Below, in pieces: positions 20,015 to 29,192 of a stretch of DNA of 64,000 nucleotides (its first letter is position 1; every line of letters begins with the position of its first letter). This stretch comes from an uncultured Chlorobiaceae bacterium. Its GTDB lineage: Bacteria > Bacteroidota > Chlorobiia > Chlorobiales > Chlorobiaceae. A program made the position numbers and the translations under genes. The stretch covers positions 62,001 through 126,000 of the forward strand of contig CAIMCD010000038.1 in NCBI GenBank assembly GCA_903839405.1, in the 5' to 3' direction. A model generated the notes under the pieces. The model did no database searches. It saw only the letters and a program-made list of their open reading frames with translations, and had not been told where the DNA came from.

Positions 20015-20458
20015 TCAGAGTTCGACCGCAGGCACAGAGGATGGGGCAAGGCCAAGCGCCGCAGCATCGGCCGCTATATTATGTATACTGTGCAACTCAT
20101 GCACTTTCAGCTCCTGAGAAGTGATCACGCTTGAGGTCAACTGGATCTGCACGCGGAGTTTTTCATTCTGCAGCGCCAGATTTTTTATGGTAAGGGTATT
20201 GTAAATCTGAAAAATTCCGGTTCCGAGAAAACACAAAAGGTACAAAAAACTCTTTGGATGCAATAACGCCCCAATATCAAACTCCAGGGTATTGCTGAGC
20301 AGCTCCCTGAAGCCGGAGGCGGCGCTCTCTTTGGTGTCAAAAAGCGGTTCTACTCCGGAAAGCGAAGCGAGCTCTCGCTCCGGCTTCTTTTGGCTGAGCC
20401 CTTCGGCTCGCGCCTTAATTTGCTTCAATAACGAAGTGATCAGCGAACTTGCTTGCAC
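20015..20458 (-). CDS. ftsL: FtsL-like division protein
   Basis: A 147-residue bitopic protein: an approximately 70-residue cytosolic part, a membrane helix (about 70-90, SFLYLLCFLGTGIFQIYN), then a short coiled-coil-like periplasmic segment (LTIKNLALQNEKLRVQIQL). This topology and the place between rsmH and ftsI fit FtsL, which scaffolds FtsQ-FtsB and FtsI-FtsW. No sequence signature exists for the family, so the call is by topology and synteny. The start is GTG at 20458, with AGGAGGAG seven bases upstream, overlapping the end of rsmH by 19 bases. Confidence 0.75.
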   Translation of the reverse strand: MQASSLITSLLKQIKARAEGLSQKKPERELASLSGVEPLFDTKESAASGFRELLSNTLEFDIGALLHPKSFLYLLCFLGTGIFQIYNTLTIKNLALQNEKLRVQIQLTSSVITSQELKVHELHSIHNIAADAAALGLAPSSVPAVEL

Positions 20459-21444
20459 GACAATTCTCCTCCTGCAATTTTCTCAATGACCCTTAATTTG
20501 GCGCTTCTGGCTCTCGGATTTATATCAATCTCCTGCTGGCTTGCAACAAGAGGTTTTCGGGTAACAAGGGTGATGCTGCCCCGCTCCAGAGGCTCCCGCA
20601 AGGCAACTCCTTTAGGGCCCCAGTCACTGCGGGCCTTTTCGGCAAAAATGGTTTTGACGATCCTGTCCTCCAGAGAGTGATAACTGATAACCGCCATCCG
20701 ACCCGACTCTTCAAGCGAGTCGATACCGTCATAGAGTGCTTGACGAAGCACATCAAGCTCACCATTCACCTCAATCCTCAAGGCCTGAAAAACCCGTGAA
20801 AGCGTTTTAATAACATTATCGCCGCCATAGGTGAGCGCACGGATAATGGCGGCTAGCTGCTCGGTCTCGGTTATCGCACCCTGTTTCTGGCGATAGGTTA
20901 CAATGGCCTTGGCAATCGTACGGCTTCTCGGCTCCTCTCCATATCTGAAAAAAAGTTTGGCCAGCTCATGCTCCTCATACCCGTTGACTACCTCCGTGGC
21001 ACTCAGAGAGGCTCCGCTATCCATCCTCATATCAAGAGGGCCGTTTCGGCGATAGCTGAACCCTCGTTCCGGGCTGTCAATCTGAAACGATGAAACCCCG
21101 AGATCGAGCAGAATAGCGGTAACTTTATCCGGCACCGCTTTTTGGGCCGAAACACTTTTGATGATGCTCCCCATGGCCTGAAAATTACCCTTGACCAGCA
21201 CCGTCATGGGTTCGTATGCCTTAAGCTTTTCGGAGGCCTCCTGCAGGGCGGCATCATCCTGATCTATACCGATCAAAAGCGAACCTTCAGCCTGCCCACT
21301 CTCCCGGAGAGCCTGCAAAATTGCCCGTGAGTGCCCGCCTCCACCAAGGGTTCCATCGACATAAATACCCGCTCTTCGAACCAAGAAGGCAACAATTTCG
21401 GCCGCAAGAACCGGCTCGTGATAGTTTTGGCGAAGCATACCCAT
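20440..21444 (-). CDS. rsmH: 16S rRNA (cytosine-1402-N4)-methyltransferase RsmH
   Basis: RsmH (MraW) methylates C1402 in the decoding centre of 16S rRNA. The 334 residues contain HEPVLAAEIVAFL, the SAM loop YVDGTLGGGGHSRAIL, ILLDLGVSSFQIDSPERGFSY, and the C-terminal MAVISYHSLEDRIVK and NPRARSAKLRVIEK signatures. It begins in the mraZ stop codon (TAATG, one shared base), a typical coupled arrangement. Confidence 0.97.
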   Translation of the reverse strand: MGMLRQNYHEPVLAAEIVAFLVRRAGIYVDGTLGGGGHSRAILQALRESGQAEGSLLIGIDQDDAALQEASEKLKAYEPMTVLVKGNFQAMGSIIKSVSAQKAVPDKVTAILLDLGVSSFQIDSPERGFSYRRNGPLDMRMDSGASLSATEVVNGYEEHELAKLFFRYGEEPRSRTIAKAIVTYRQKQGAITETEQLAAIIRALTYGGDNVIKTLSRVFQALRIEVNGELDVLRQALYDGIDSLEESGRMAVISYHSLEDRIVKTIFAEKARSDWGPKGVALREPLERGSITLVTRKPLVASQQEIDINPRARSAKLRVIEKIAGGELSCKQVR

Positions 21445-21935
21445 TAAAAATACCTTCCCGCAAGCAGGCTAAAGCGCCCGGCACTCTCCTCAAGCAGAGC
21501 CGACAGGCGTAGTGGATCCCAGACAATCATTTTTGTATCAGCTCCTATAATAACAACATCCTTGGTTATCCCGGCGTGCTCCAGAAACTCCTTTGACAAG
21601 GCAATCCGCCCCTGACGGTCAAGCTCAACCGCTTCAAGGCTTTCATAGATCAAGGTCTTCAGGAGGCGCTCCTCGGGATTGAAATCCGAAAGTCCGGAGA
21701 CGGTTTTGCGCATACCACTCCAGGTCGCCGGCTCATAGAGCTCAAGGGAGTGATCCGGAGATTTCAGAATATAGAGTCGCGCTAAACTGTCCGACAGACT
21801 ATCTTCTCTGCCCGTAACTACATCCTGACCAAACTGGCGCCGAAACCTGACAGGAATCATCAGGCGCCCTTTTTCATCGATCGAATGTCGCTCTTTTCCT
21901 ATAAAACCAGCCATCATGATACGGTTCTTATGCAT
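21444..21935 (-). CDS. mraZ: Transcriptional regulator MraZ
   Basis: MraZ is a DNA-binding protein of the AbrB/SpoVT fold that controls its own dcw operon. Two copies of the fold are visible, around SIDEKGRLMIPVRFRRQF and around LDRQGRIALSKEFLEHAG. ATG 21935 is chosen because GGGAGA lies five bases upstream; a longer frame from 22028 adds residues without family similarity and would cover the operator. Length is 163 residues, near the family norm. It is the first gene of the division cluster and lies just downstream of the 10-bp periodic repeats at 22004-22037. Confidence 0.95.
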   Translation of the reverse strand: MHKNRIMMAGFIGKERHSIDEKGRLMIPVRFRRQFGQDVVTGREDSLSDSLARLYILKSPDHSLELYEPATWSGMRKTVSGLSDFNPEERLLKTLIYESLEAVELDRQGRIALSKEFLEHAGITKDVVIIGADTKMIVWDPLRLSALLEESAGRFSLLAGRYF

Positions 21936-22003
21936 CAAGCTCTCCCATCTGCCCTTCATTGCCGGCAGTGTGGCATAAAAAAAGAAAAAAAGTGAGAATG
22001 AGC

Positions 22004-22037
22004 ACCATTGCCCCCCATTTTTTCCCATTTTTATCCA
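22004..22037 (-). promoter_or_regulatory. Candidate MraZ operator, four 10-bp-spaced TGGN repeats
   Basis: Read on the minus strand, upstream of mraZ, the sequence has TGGA, TGGG, TGGG and TGGT beginning exactly 10 bases apart, at 22037, 22027, 22017 and 22007. Known MraZ boxes are TGGGN direct repeats separated by 5 bases, which is the same 10-bp period. Two units are perfect and the outer two are degenerate. The distance to the mraZ start (about 70-100 bases) suits autoregulation. Confidence 0.75.
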
Positions 22038-22129
22038 CTACAAAAGGTATAAAAAAAGGGGGCACTAAAAAAATATTCATCTATTTTATACAGCATCCGA
22101 ACCCCGTTAAGCATCAGCGTCAAGTCATC

Positions 22130-22660
22130 ATGAAAAGAGGAGCAAGAGAGTTTGTGATAGATGGCTATAACCTTATCCACAAACTATATCCATCAATAAC
22201 GGCCGCATCACTTGAAGAGGTGCGCAACAAGACCGAGCAACAGTTACGCTCTTTTCAGCAGAAAAAAAAGTGCCAGATCACCATTGTTTACGATGGCAAG
22301 GGGAGCTACGGGGAGAGCGCCTTCGGGGCGGCGCTGCGTATTGTCTTCACTCCGGCATCAAAAAGTGCGGACCACTGGATCATTGATTATGTAAAATCGT
22401 TGAACACAACAGTAAAAATGGTTACTATTGTAAGTTCGGATAATGAAATCCGCCGTTACGCAACCGCGTTCGGCGCAACGTGCATCACATCCGAGCTTTT
22501 TGCCACGCAACTGCAACAAGTTGGGCATGCAACTCCGCTCCGGCAAGGCAAAGGCTTATCCGGAAAAGCAACGGAGCATGGAAAAAAAACCAACGAAACA
22601 TTGCTGAGTGAGAGGGAGGTGGCTGGCTGGATGCAGCTCTTCACCCAAGGCAAATCGTAG
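22130..22660 (+). CDS. YacP-like NYN domain RNase
   Basis: A 176-residue NYN/PIN-fold protein of the YacP (DUF901) type. The N-terminus FVIDGYNLIHKL carries the conserved Asp and Asn, and later acidic positions appear in TIVYDGKGS and IVSSDNEIRRYA, matching the metal-binding residues of this nuclease fold. ATG 22130 is used because similarity starts there; the frame is open further upstream only by chance. The gene is divergent from mraZ. Family members are ribosome-associated RNases (Rae1 in Bacillus), but the role here is not shown. Confidence 0.85.
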   Translation: MKRGAREFVIDGYNLIHKLYPSITAASLEEVRNKTEQQLRSFQQKKKCQITIVYDGKGSYGESAFGAALRIVFTPASKSADHWIIDYVKSLNTTVKMVTIVSSDNEIRRYATAFGATCITSELFATQLQQVGHATPLRQGKGLSGKATEHGKKTNETLLSEREVAGWMQLFTQGKS

Positions 22661-22736
22661 AGCAGATACCCTTGCATTTATCTTATACTCCTGTTGCTTT
22701 TGAAAGGAACAGGCTCACTTTTTAAAACGAGATCGC

Positions 22737-23066
22737 ATGAAGTCCGACAGCACCGTCCACCATACAGCGCATTGGCAGGAACTTGACAATTGGCGAAAGA
22801 AAATTGATGCCATTGATCAGCAGTTATCGGCCCTGCTCTGCGAAAGGCTGCGCTGCGCTGAAAATATCAGCTCCCTTAAAGCACAAATCGGAGAGCAGGT
22901 GCTTCAGCCCGAGCGGGAAAAAGAGGTACTGAACAATGTCTTGAACCAGACCGATTCACCCCTTCAATCCCATGCGCTGGAAAAAATCTACCGCTGCATT
23001 ATTGAAGAGACCCGAATGTTTCAGCACGAATGGAAAAGCACGCAGCCAAATCTCCATTCCCGGTAA
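22737..23066 (+). CDS. AroQ-type chorismate mutase
   Basis: A 109-residue all-helical protein matching the AroQ chorismate mutase fold, which converts chorismate to prephenate for Phe/Tyr synthesis. The N-terminal helix reads WRKKIDAIDQQLSALLCERL with the conserved Arg and the I-D-x-I-D pattern, followed by AENISSLKA with the active-site Lys, and PEREKEVLNNVL. It is a stand-alone domain with no fused dehydratase or dehydrogenase. mltG starts 15 bases downstream. Confidence 0.9.
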   Translation: MKSDSTVHHTAHWQELDNWRKKIDAIDQQLSALLCERLRCAENISSLKAQIGEQVLQPEREKEVLNNVLNQTDSPLQSHALEKIYRCIIEETRMFQHEWKSTQPNLHSR

Positions 23067-23081
23067 CCCTTGCTCGCTCTC

Positions 23082-24095
23082 ATGGCCGTAAAAAAAGTAT
23101 CCTTGCGAAAACCCTTTCTCAGCGTTGGGGCTATTTTGCTGATTCTCGGCGCATCTTTTTTATGGATGCCCGGCCTCAATACCTCCTCTCGGAGCACAAA
23201 GCTTGTTGTGCATCGGGGGATGGGTTACCGCTCCATTGTCGGTGAACTTCAGCGCAACGGCTCGATTACAAGCACCTGGCCGGTACTTTTGACCGGCTCC
23301 ATTCTGCCAAAGCTGCACAACATCAAGCCGGGTAGATACACCATTCCGCCGGGCATGTCGAACTTCGCCCTCCTCTATTTCCTGCATACCCACCCGCAGG
23401 ATGAGGTGCGCATCACGCTTCCGGAAGGGCTGTCACTTGAGCGTGTTGCCCATATCCTCTCCTCAAAACTTGATATTGATTCAACGGAATTCGTTGCCGC
23501 AGCTTCCAGCCGCCCGCTGCTTCGTCGCAACGGCATTACCGCACCAAATGCCGAAGGCTACCTTTTTCCGGGAACCTATAACTTTGCCTGGGCCAGCTCA
23601 CCGCAGTACACGGCCGAATTTCTTATTGGTCGCTTCAGAAAGTTCTATACCGACCGGCTGAAAACGGCAGCGTCACAACAGGGATTGAGTGAAACCGAGC
23701 TTTTGAGCCTTGCTTCAATTGTTGAAGCGGAAACCCCGCTTGACCTGGAAAAACCTCTTGTGGCAAGCGTCTACCTGAATCGTCTCAAAAAAAAGATGCG
23801 CCTGCAGGCCGACCCGACCGTGCAATATGCCCTTGGCGGCACGGCCCGCCACCTCTACTATAAAGACCTTGCGGCCGACTCGCCCTACAACACCTACCGC
23901 CATAACGGCCTGCCTCCAGGCCCCATCTGCAATCCAGGATCGGCTGCTATCCAGGCTGTGCTGAACCCGGCCAACACGAGCTTTCTTTACTTTGTTGCTA
24001 CCGGAAAAGGTGGCCATAACTTCGCTTCATCGCTTCAGGAGCATGAGAAGAACATCCAGAACTATAAACGAGCACGACGCGAGAGCCTGCGGTGA
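23082..24095 (+). CDS. mltG: Endolytic murein transglycosylase MltG
   Basis: MltG (YceG-like) cuts nascent glycan strands at the membrane. The 337 residues show an N-terminal membrane helix (about 12-30), a LysM-like segment (about 45-105) and the catalytic YceG domain with AEGYLFPGTYNF, the catalytic Glu in SLASIVEAET, LQADPTVQYALGG, SPYNTYRHNGLPPGPICNPG and FVATGKGGHNF. ATG 23082 is used; a TTG four codons upstream is possible. It follows the chorismate mutase gene closely and probably shares its transcript. Confidence 0.94.
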   Translation: MAVKKVSLRKPFLSVGAILLILGASFLWMPGLNTSSRSTKLVVHRGMGYRSIVGELQRNGSITSTWPVLLTGSILPKLHNIKPGRYTIPPGMSNFALLYFLHTHPQDEVRITLPEGLSLERVAHILSSKLDIDSTEFVAAASSRPLLRRNGITAPNAEGYLFPGTYNFAWASSPQYTAEFLIGRFRKFYTDRLKTAASQQGLSETELLSLASIVEAETPLDLEKPLVASVYLNRLKKKMRLQADPTVQYALGGTARHLYYKDLAADSPYNTYRHNGLPPGPICNPGSAAIQAVLNPANTSFLYFVATGKGGHNFASSLQEHEKNIQNYKRARRESLR

Positions 24096-24207
24096 ATCTC
24101 AATGGTAGCAAATCCATAGAGAGATAGAGCTGGCTGTTGAGCGAATTAATTATCTATATTTCCAGATTACAAGCGCAGATTTATTTATCAACCAACCCCA
24201 CAGAGCA

Positions 24208-25401
<1,194 letters not shown>

Positions 25402-25448
25402 CCGTTGCCGTTAAAGAACGTTTCTTTACGGGAATTACCTTCGACATG

Positions 25449-25481
25449 CCCCCACCGCAGCCCTGAAAGCTGCGGCGGGGG
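25449..25481 (+). terminator. GC-rich hairpin after pgk
   Basis: Bases 25449-25461 pair with 25469-25481 around a 7-base loop, twelve pairs with one A-C mismatch and almost all G-C. No T-run follows, so it is not a textbook intrinsic terminator. It may stabilise the pgk 3' end or weaken read-through into the rhomboid gene that starts 16 bases later. Confidence 0.6.
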
Positions 25482-25496
25482 AAGAATGATATTGAG

Positions 25497-26327
25497 ATGA
25501 ACTATTCCAGCAAGCCGTATGCCCCCGGAGGGTTTCAGTTTATACCCCCGGGGATCAAAATCCTTATTCTTGTCAATATTGCCGTCTTTTTCCTGGAAAC
25601 AACCCCGGCAGGTCGGTTCATCAATGCTGCCGGTGCTTTGTGGCCGATCGGTGCTGACAATCAGGGGGGGCTCTCATTCCAGATATGGCAGCCGGTGACC
25701 TACATGTTTCTGCATGGTGGCCTCACCCATCTCTTGTTCAATATGTTTGCCCTCTGGATGTTCGGTGCGGAAATAGAAAATCACTGGGGCACCCGGCAAT
25801 TCCTTACCTATTACTTTATCTGTGGTATCGGCGCCGCATTGATCAACCTCTTGGCTACCGTCGGCTCTCCATACCCTACCGTTGGCGCATCCGGAGCAAT
25901 TTACGGCGTTCTTTTGGCTTTCGGCATGATGTATCCCGACCGATATATTTTCCTCTATTTTCTCTTTCCCGTCAAGGCAAAATATTTTATTGCCGGCTAT
26001 GCGTTTATTGAGTTTTTTTCGGGGCTCGGCAGCCAGAGCATGGGCAGCGGCAGCAATATTGCCCATTTCGCACATCTCGGAGGTATGCTGGTCGGCTTTA
26101 TCTATATCACCATCAAAAGAAACGAGTGGTCACTCGCCAGAGTATTCAGCAAATTCCGCTTCTCCGGAAAGAAAAAAAATGGCCCCCGACTCTACCAGCA
26201 ACCGAAAAATGCAGCGAGCGTCTCCGAATCGGAAATCAATGCCATCCTTGACAAGATTTCCCGCTCAGGTTACGCATCGCTCTCGGATGAAGAGCGGCGT
26301 AAACTACTAAAAGCCGGCGGGAAATGA
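25497..26327 (+). CDS. Rhomboid family intramembrane serine protease
   Basis: A polytopic 276-residue protein with about six membrane helices and the rhomboid active site. HGGLTHLLFNMFALWMFG carries the oxyanion-site His and Asn, GASGAIYG gives the nucleophile Ser132, and AHLGG gives the general base His193. A soluble basic tail (about 210-276) ends in ILDKISRSGYASLSDEERR, a short helical motif seen at the C-terminus of many bacterial rhomboids. Its stop overlaps the start of the DUF1232 gene. The substrate is unknown. Confidence 0.93.
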   Translation: MNYSSKPYAPGGFQFIPPGIKILILVNIAVFFLETTPAGRFINAAGALWPIGADNQGGLSFQIWQPVTYMFLHGGLTHLLFNMFALWMFGAEIENHWGTRQFLTYYFICGIGAALINLLATVGSPYPTVGASGAIYGVLLAFGMMYPDRYIFLYFLFPVKAKYFIAGYAFIEFFSGLGSQSMGSGSNIAHFAHLGGMLVGFIYITIKRNEWSLARVFSKFRFSGKKKNGPRLYQQPKNAASVSESEINAILDKISRSGYASLSDEERRKLLKAGGK

Positions 26328-26737
26328 TGAATCCTGTTTTTGACAAAGCGGCTCTCAAGGCAGAAAGGTGCATTGAGAGCCCACGGAAAACAAAAAAGCT
26401 GCTGGATGCAGCCATGAAGATCCTCTCATCAGGCAATCCCGCCCTGCAGATTACGGAGTTCTCCGAAAAAGTCAAGGCTCTCGTACGCATGCTCCGCTGT
26501 TACGCCGCCAGGGAGTATCGGGACATTCCCTGGCAGAGCATCGTTCTCATTACTACCGCACTCATCTATTTTGTCTCCCCGTTCGACGCTATTGCGGACT
26601 TTATCCCGCTTATAGGCTTCACGGATGATATCGCCGTCATCTCCCTTGTATTCTCAGCCATCACGCATGATGTCAATAAATTCATGGCCTGGGAAGCAGC
26701 AAAACCGCCCGCAACAGAACTCGTCAGCGAACGATAG
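26324..26737 (+). CDS. YkvA/DUF1232 family small membrane protein
   Basis: A 137-residue protein with a basic helical N-terminal half and the DUF1232 hallmark YFVSPFDAIADFIPLIGFTD within a short hydrophobic hairpin (about 78-110). The function of the family is unknown; members are short membrane proteins with a conserved S-P-x-D-x-I-P-D-x-I-P core. It overlaps the rhomboid gene by 4 bases, suggesting coupled translation. It converges on the rlmD-type gene with 3 bases between stop codons. Confidence 0.88.
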   Translation: MMNPVFDKAALKAERCIESPRKTKKLLDAAMKILSSGNPALQITEFSEKVKALVRMLRCYAAREYRDIPWQSIVLITTALIYFVSPFDAIADFIPLIGFTDDIAVISLVFSAITHDVNKFMAWEAAKPPATELVSER

Positions 26738-26760
26738 GAATCAATCCTTATCGTTCCGCT
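26726..26760. terminator. Shared hairpin at convergent gene ends
   Basis: Bases 26726-26739 pair with 26745-26760 through a 5-base loop and two single-base bulges (core GAACGAT/ATCGTTC and AGGA/TCCT). It covers the stop codons of both the DUF1232 gene and the convergent methyltransferase gene, so it can act in both directions. There is no T-run. Confidence 0.55.
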
Positions 26761-28180
26761 CAAAACAGGCCACACTCTCGATGTGACTGGTGTGCGGAAA
26801 CATGTCGACCGGCTCGACCGATAAAAGCGAGTAGCCTGCCGCGCAGATCTCCTTGCCATCACGGGCAAGACTGGCCGGATTGCAACTGACATAGACGATT
26901 CGGCGCGGCTTGAGCTGCAGCATGGTCGAGAGCGCCTTTGGGTGCATTCCTGCGCGTGGAGGATCGGTAATGATGACCGCCGGAGCATCATGGCTTGCAA
27001 GGGTATCGAGTATGGCATGAAAATCCTTGAGATCAACCTGGAAAAAGGCGGCATTTTCAACCCCGTTGAACGCGGCGTTGCTACGCGCATCGTTGATGGA
27101 GCTTTCAACCACCTCAAGGCCGATAGCCTGGCGGCAATGCTTTGCAAGAAAGAGCGTTATGGTGCCGGTGCCGCAATAGAGGTCGTAAACCGTATCATTG
27201 GCGCCAAGCCCGGCCACGGAGAGAATTCCCTGATAGAGCGCTTCAGCCTGGGTGGAGTTGGTCTGAAAAAAAGAGTTGGCCGATATGCGGAAATCAAGGC
27301 CGCCGAGCCGCTCGGTAATAGTGCCTGTGCCACAGAGGAGATACTCCTCGTCGCCGGTTGCAACGGTATTTTTGCGCTCGGTCACATTATTGACCACGGT
27401 CATCTTCTGACCCGGCATTCCGGCTTCAAGAAAAGCCCGGTAGCGCTGCATCAGCGGCTCATCATACCACGAGGTCACCAGATTCACCATCAGCTCTTCG
27501 CGGTTTTCGCTGAAACGCACCACAAGGTTGCGCAAAAAGCCGGTATGCGCCTTGGCCGCAAAAGGCACCAGAGCGTTCGCAATTGCAAATTCGCGCGTCA
27601 GTTGCAGCACGCGGTTCATGGACTCCTTGGCAAGGTAGCAGTAGTCGATATCGATCACCTTCTCAAAATTGCCGGGCGTATGAAACCCTAACGCAAACCC
27701 TTTCGGGCGAAGAAGCTGCTCCTGCGAAAGCTCTTCCGGCAGGAGGTAGCGCATGTTGGAAAACGAAAACTCCATCTTGTTGCGGTAATGGCACGAATCC
27801 GGAGCCGCAACAACCGGCATGACCGGCGGCTCAACAAAATCGCCCAGATGCTCAAGCGCGTCGCGCACCTTTTTCTGCTTGTAGTTAAGCTGCGCCTCAT
27901 AGCGGATATGCATCAGCTTGCACCCACCGCACACCCCGAAATAGCTGCACACTGGTTCCACCCTGTCCAAAGATGGTTCAAGCACCTCCACAGCAATCGC
28001 CTCAAGGTAGCGCTGCTTCACTTTTTTTATGCGGGCCAAAACCCGGTCGCCAATGGCCAGCATGCCCGTAACCATAACCGCCATACCACTGTCCAGCCGC
28101 CCGAAACACTGCTCCTTCTCCGCCAGATCCGTAACCGAGAGTGTGATAATATCCCCTTTCCTGTACATCTCTTCTGCCAT
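26741..28180 (-). CDS. rlmD: 23S rRNA (uracil-5-)methyltransferase, RlmD/RumA type
   Basis: A TRAM domain (about 5-60) is followed by an iron-sulfur cysteine cluster in VCSYFGVCGGCKLMH, a central domain, and the SAM-dependent methyltransferase domain with YDLYCGTGTITLFLA, ITDPPRAGMHPKAL and the catalytic Cys in VSCNPASLARD. This architecture belongs to RlmD/RlmCD enzymes that make 5-methyluridine in 23S rRNA; RlmC or TrmA specificity cannot be excluded. ATG 28180 is chosen over an upstream TTG. The product is 479 residues. Confidence 0.9.
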   Translation of the reverse strand: MAEEMYRKGDIITLSVTDLAEKEQCFGRLDSGMAVMVTGMLAIGDRVLARIKKVKQRYLEAIAVEVLEPSLDRVEPVCSYFGVCGGCKLMHIRYEAQLNYKQKKVRDALEHLGDFVEPPVMPVVAAPDSCHYRNKMEFSFSNMRYLLPEELSQEQLLRPKGFALGFHTPGNFEKVIDIDYCYLAKESMNRVLQLTREFAIANALVPFAAKAHTGFLRNLVVRFSENREELMVNLVTSWYDEPLMQRYRAFLEAGMPGQKMTVVNNVTERKNTVATGDEEYLLCGTGTITERLGGLDFRISANSFFQTNSTQAEALYQGILSVAGLGANDTVYDLYCGTGTITLFLAKHCRQAIGLEVVESSINDARSNAAFNGVENAAFFQVDLKDFHAILDTLASHDAPAVIITDPPRAGMHPKALSTMLQLKPRRIVYVSCNPASLARDGKEICAAGYSLLSVEPVDMFPHTSHIESVACFERNDKD

Positions 28181-28305
28181 AAAAATTTTTTTAACCTTAT
28201 AAATCAATATGTTACAGCTATTTCATCACCGGACAATCTCAACTGGCCTGAAACAGCAACCCCGGAACATACAAAACCGTCCGCTCATGGACACAAAAAA
28301 GCAGG

Positions 28306-28341
28306 GAATTAGCTTGACAGGAGTAGGGTGAATTAGCTTGA
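28306..28341. repeat. Pair of 12-bp direct repeats at the end of the DUF5677 gene
   Basis: GAATTAGCTTGA occurs at 28306-28317 and again at 28330-28341, 24 bases apart, in the gap between the methyltransferase gene and the DUF5677 stop codon. Such a pair could be a small duplication or a scar of insertion; no partner copy was seen on the far side of the DUF5677 gene. Confidence 0.6.
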
Positions 28342-28347
28342 TTATGA

Positions 28348-29154
28348 TCACTGATGCTCTTTCCTGAGGGAATGGAGGCGTTTGATCGACTCATCACATG
28401 CATCCATAGAAACTCCAAACACATCCGTAAGTGCACGGCTACTCTGAAACAAGATGTCGCCAACCATCAGACACAACATTTCAAGCCCATCGATAATGGG
28501 TTCGTTAACCAACGCACAAACTTTCCCTTCTACGTCGGCTTCGCAATGCTCATCAATATCTCCCGCAGAAGAATGAACAGCACCGCACAAGTACGAATAA
28601 CCTGTCAGATAGAGATCTTCAAGGTCAGCAGCTTTCGCCATTGTACGAATATTCAATGCTTTGGCATCAAGGTCATTTACATTTTGTTGGATATGGGCAC
28701 GAATTTGATCCAAGTCCGATGCATTGACAGTCTCGCGAAGTTTCGGATCATTGACATCCGCCAAGTGCTTCGCTTGCCTAAGCCTGTCGACTTCATCTGC
28801 ATCTAACAAGGCCAAAGCCTTTGATGGTTCACGAGCACACGCCCCAAGTTTAAATAGTGCCTCGATAGCGCATCGAGCCATCGCTCGGGCAGATGCCTTC
28901 ATCCCGCGCTCGATCAGAAGCACCGTAGCCTGACTATGAACTAAAACACGCATATAGAGCATTGCGCAAACCATCTCTTGAGCGCTTTCGCGATGGATCG
29001 AAAGTCCATATTGCACCTGAACGAGAAGCCGATTAAGTATACGAAGCTCGGAGAACCACGCTTCGTATTTTGCACGAATATCCACTATCACAGAACTGGC
29101 TTCCTCGCTCAGGAAGCCTTCATCAGCAAGTGTTGTGGGAACATTTGAACTCAT
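28348..29154 (-). CDS. DUF5677-like helical protein
   Basis: The 268 residues are predicted largely helical, with no signal peptide or membrane segment. The pattern resembles DUF5677: an RGMKASARAMARCAIEALFKL core helix, a central charged region, and TGYSYLCGAVHSSAGDID with conserved His residues. The family has no established biochemical role and is often found in accessory regions near defence or mobile genes. Here it interrupts an otherwise housekeeping stretch and its codons look less GC-rich at third positions than the neighbours, so acquisition by transfer is plausible (inference). Confidence 0.65.
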   Translation of the reverse strand: MSSNVPTTLADEGFLSEEASSVIVDIRAKYEAWFSELRILNRLLVQVQYGLSIHRESAQEMVCAMLYMRVLVHSQATVLLIERGMKASARAMARCAIEALFKLGACAREPSKALALLDADEVDRLRQAKHLADVNDPKLRETVNASDLDQIRAHIQQNVNDLDAKALNIRTMAKAADLEDLYLTGYSYLCGAVHSSAGDIDEHCEADVEGKVCALVNEPIIDGLEMLCLMVGDILFQSSRALTDVFGVSMDACDESIKRLHSLRKEHQ

Positions 29155-29192
29155 GTGACTAACTAATCAAGAAATAAAAAGCCAGAGCTTTC

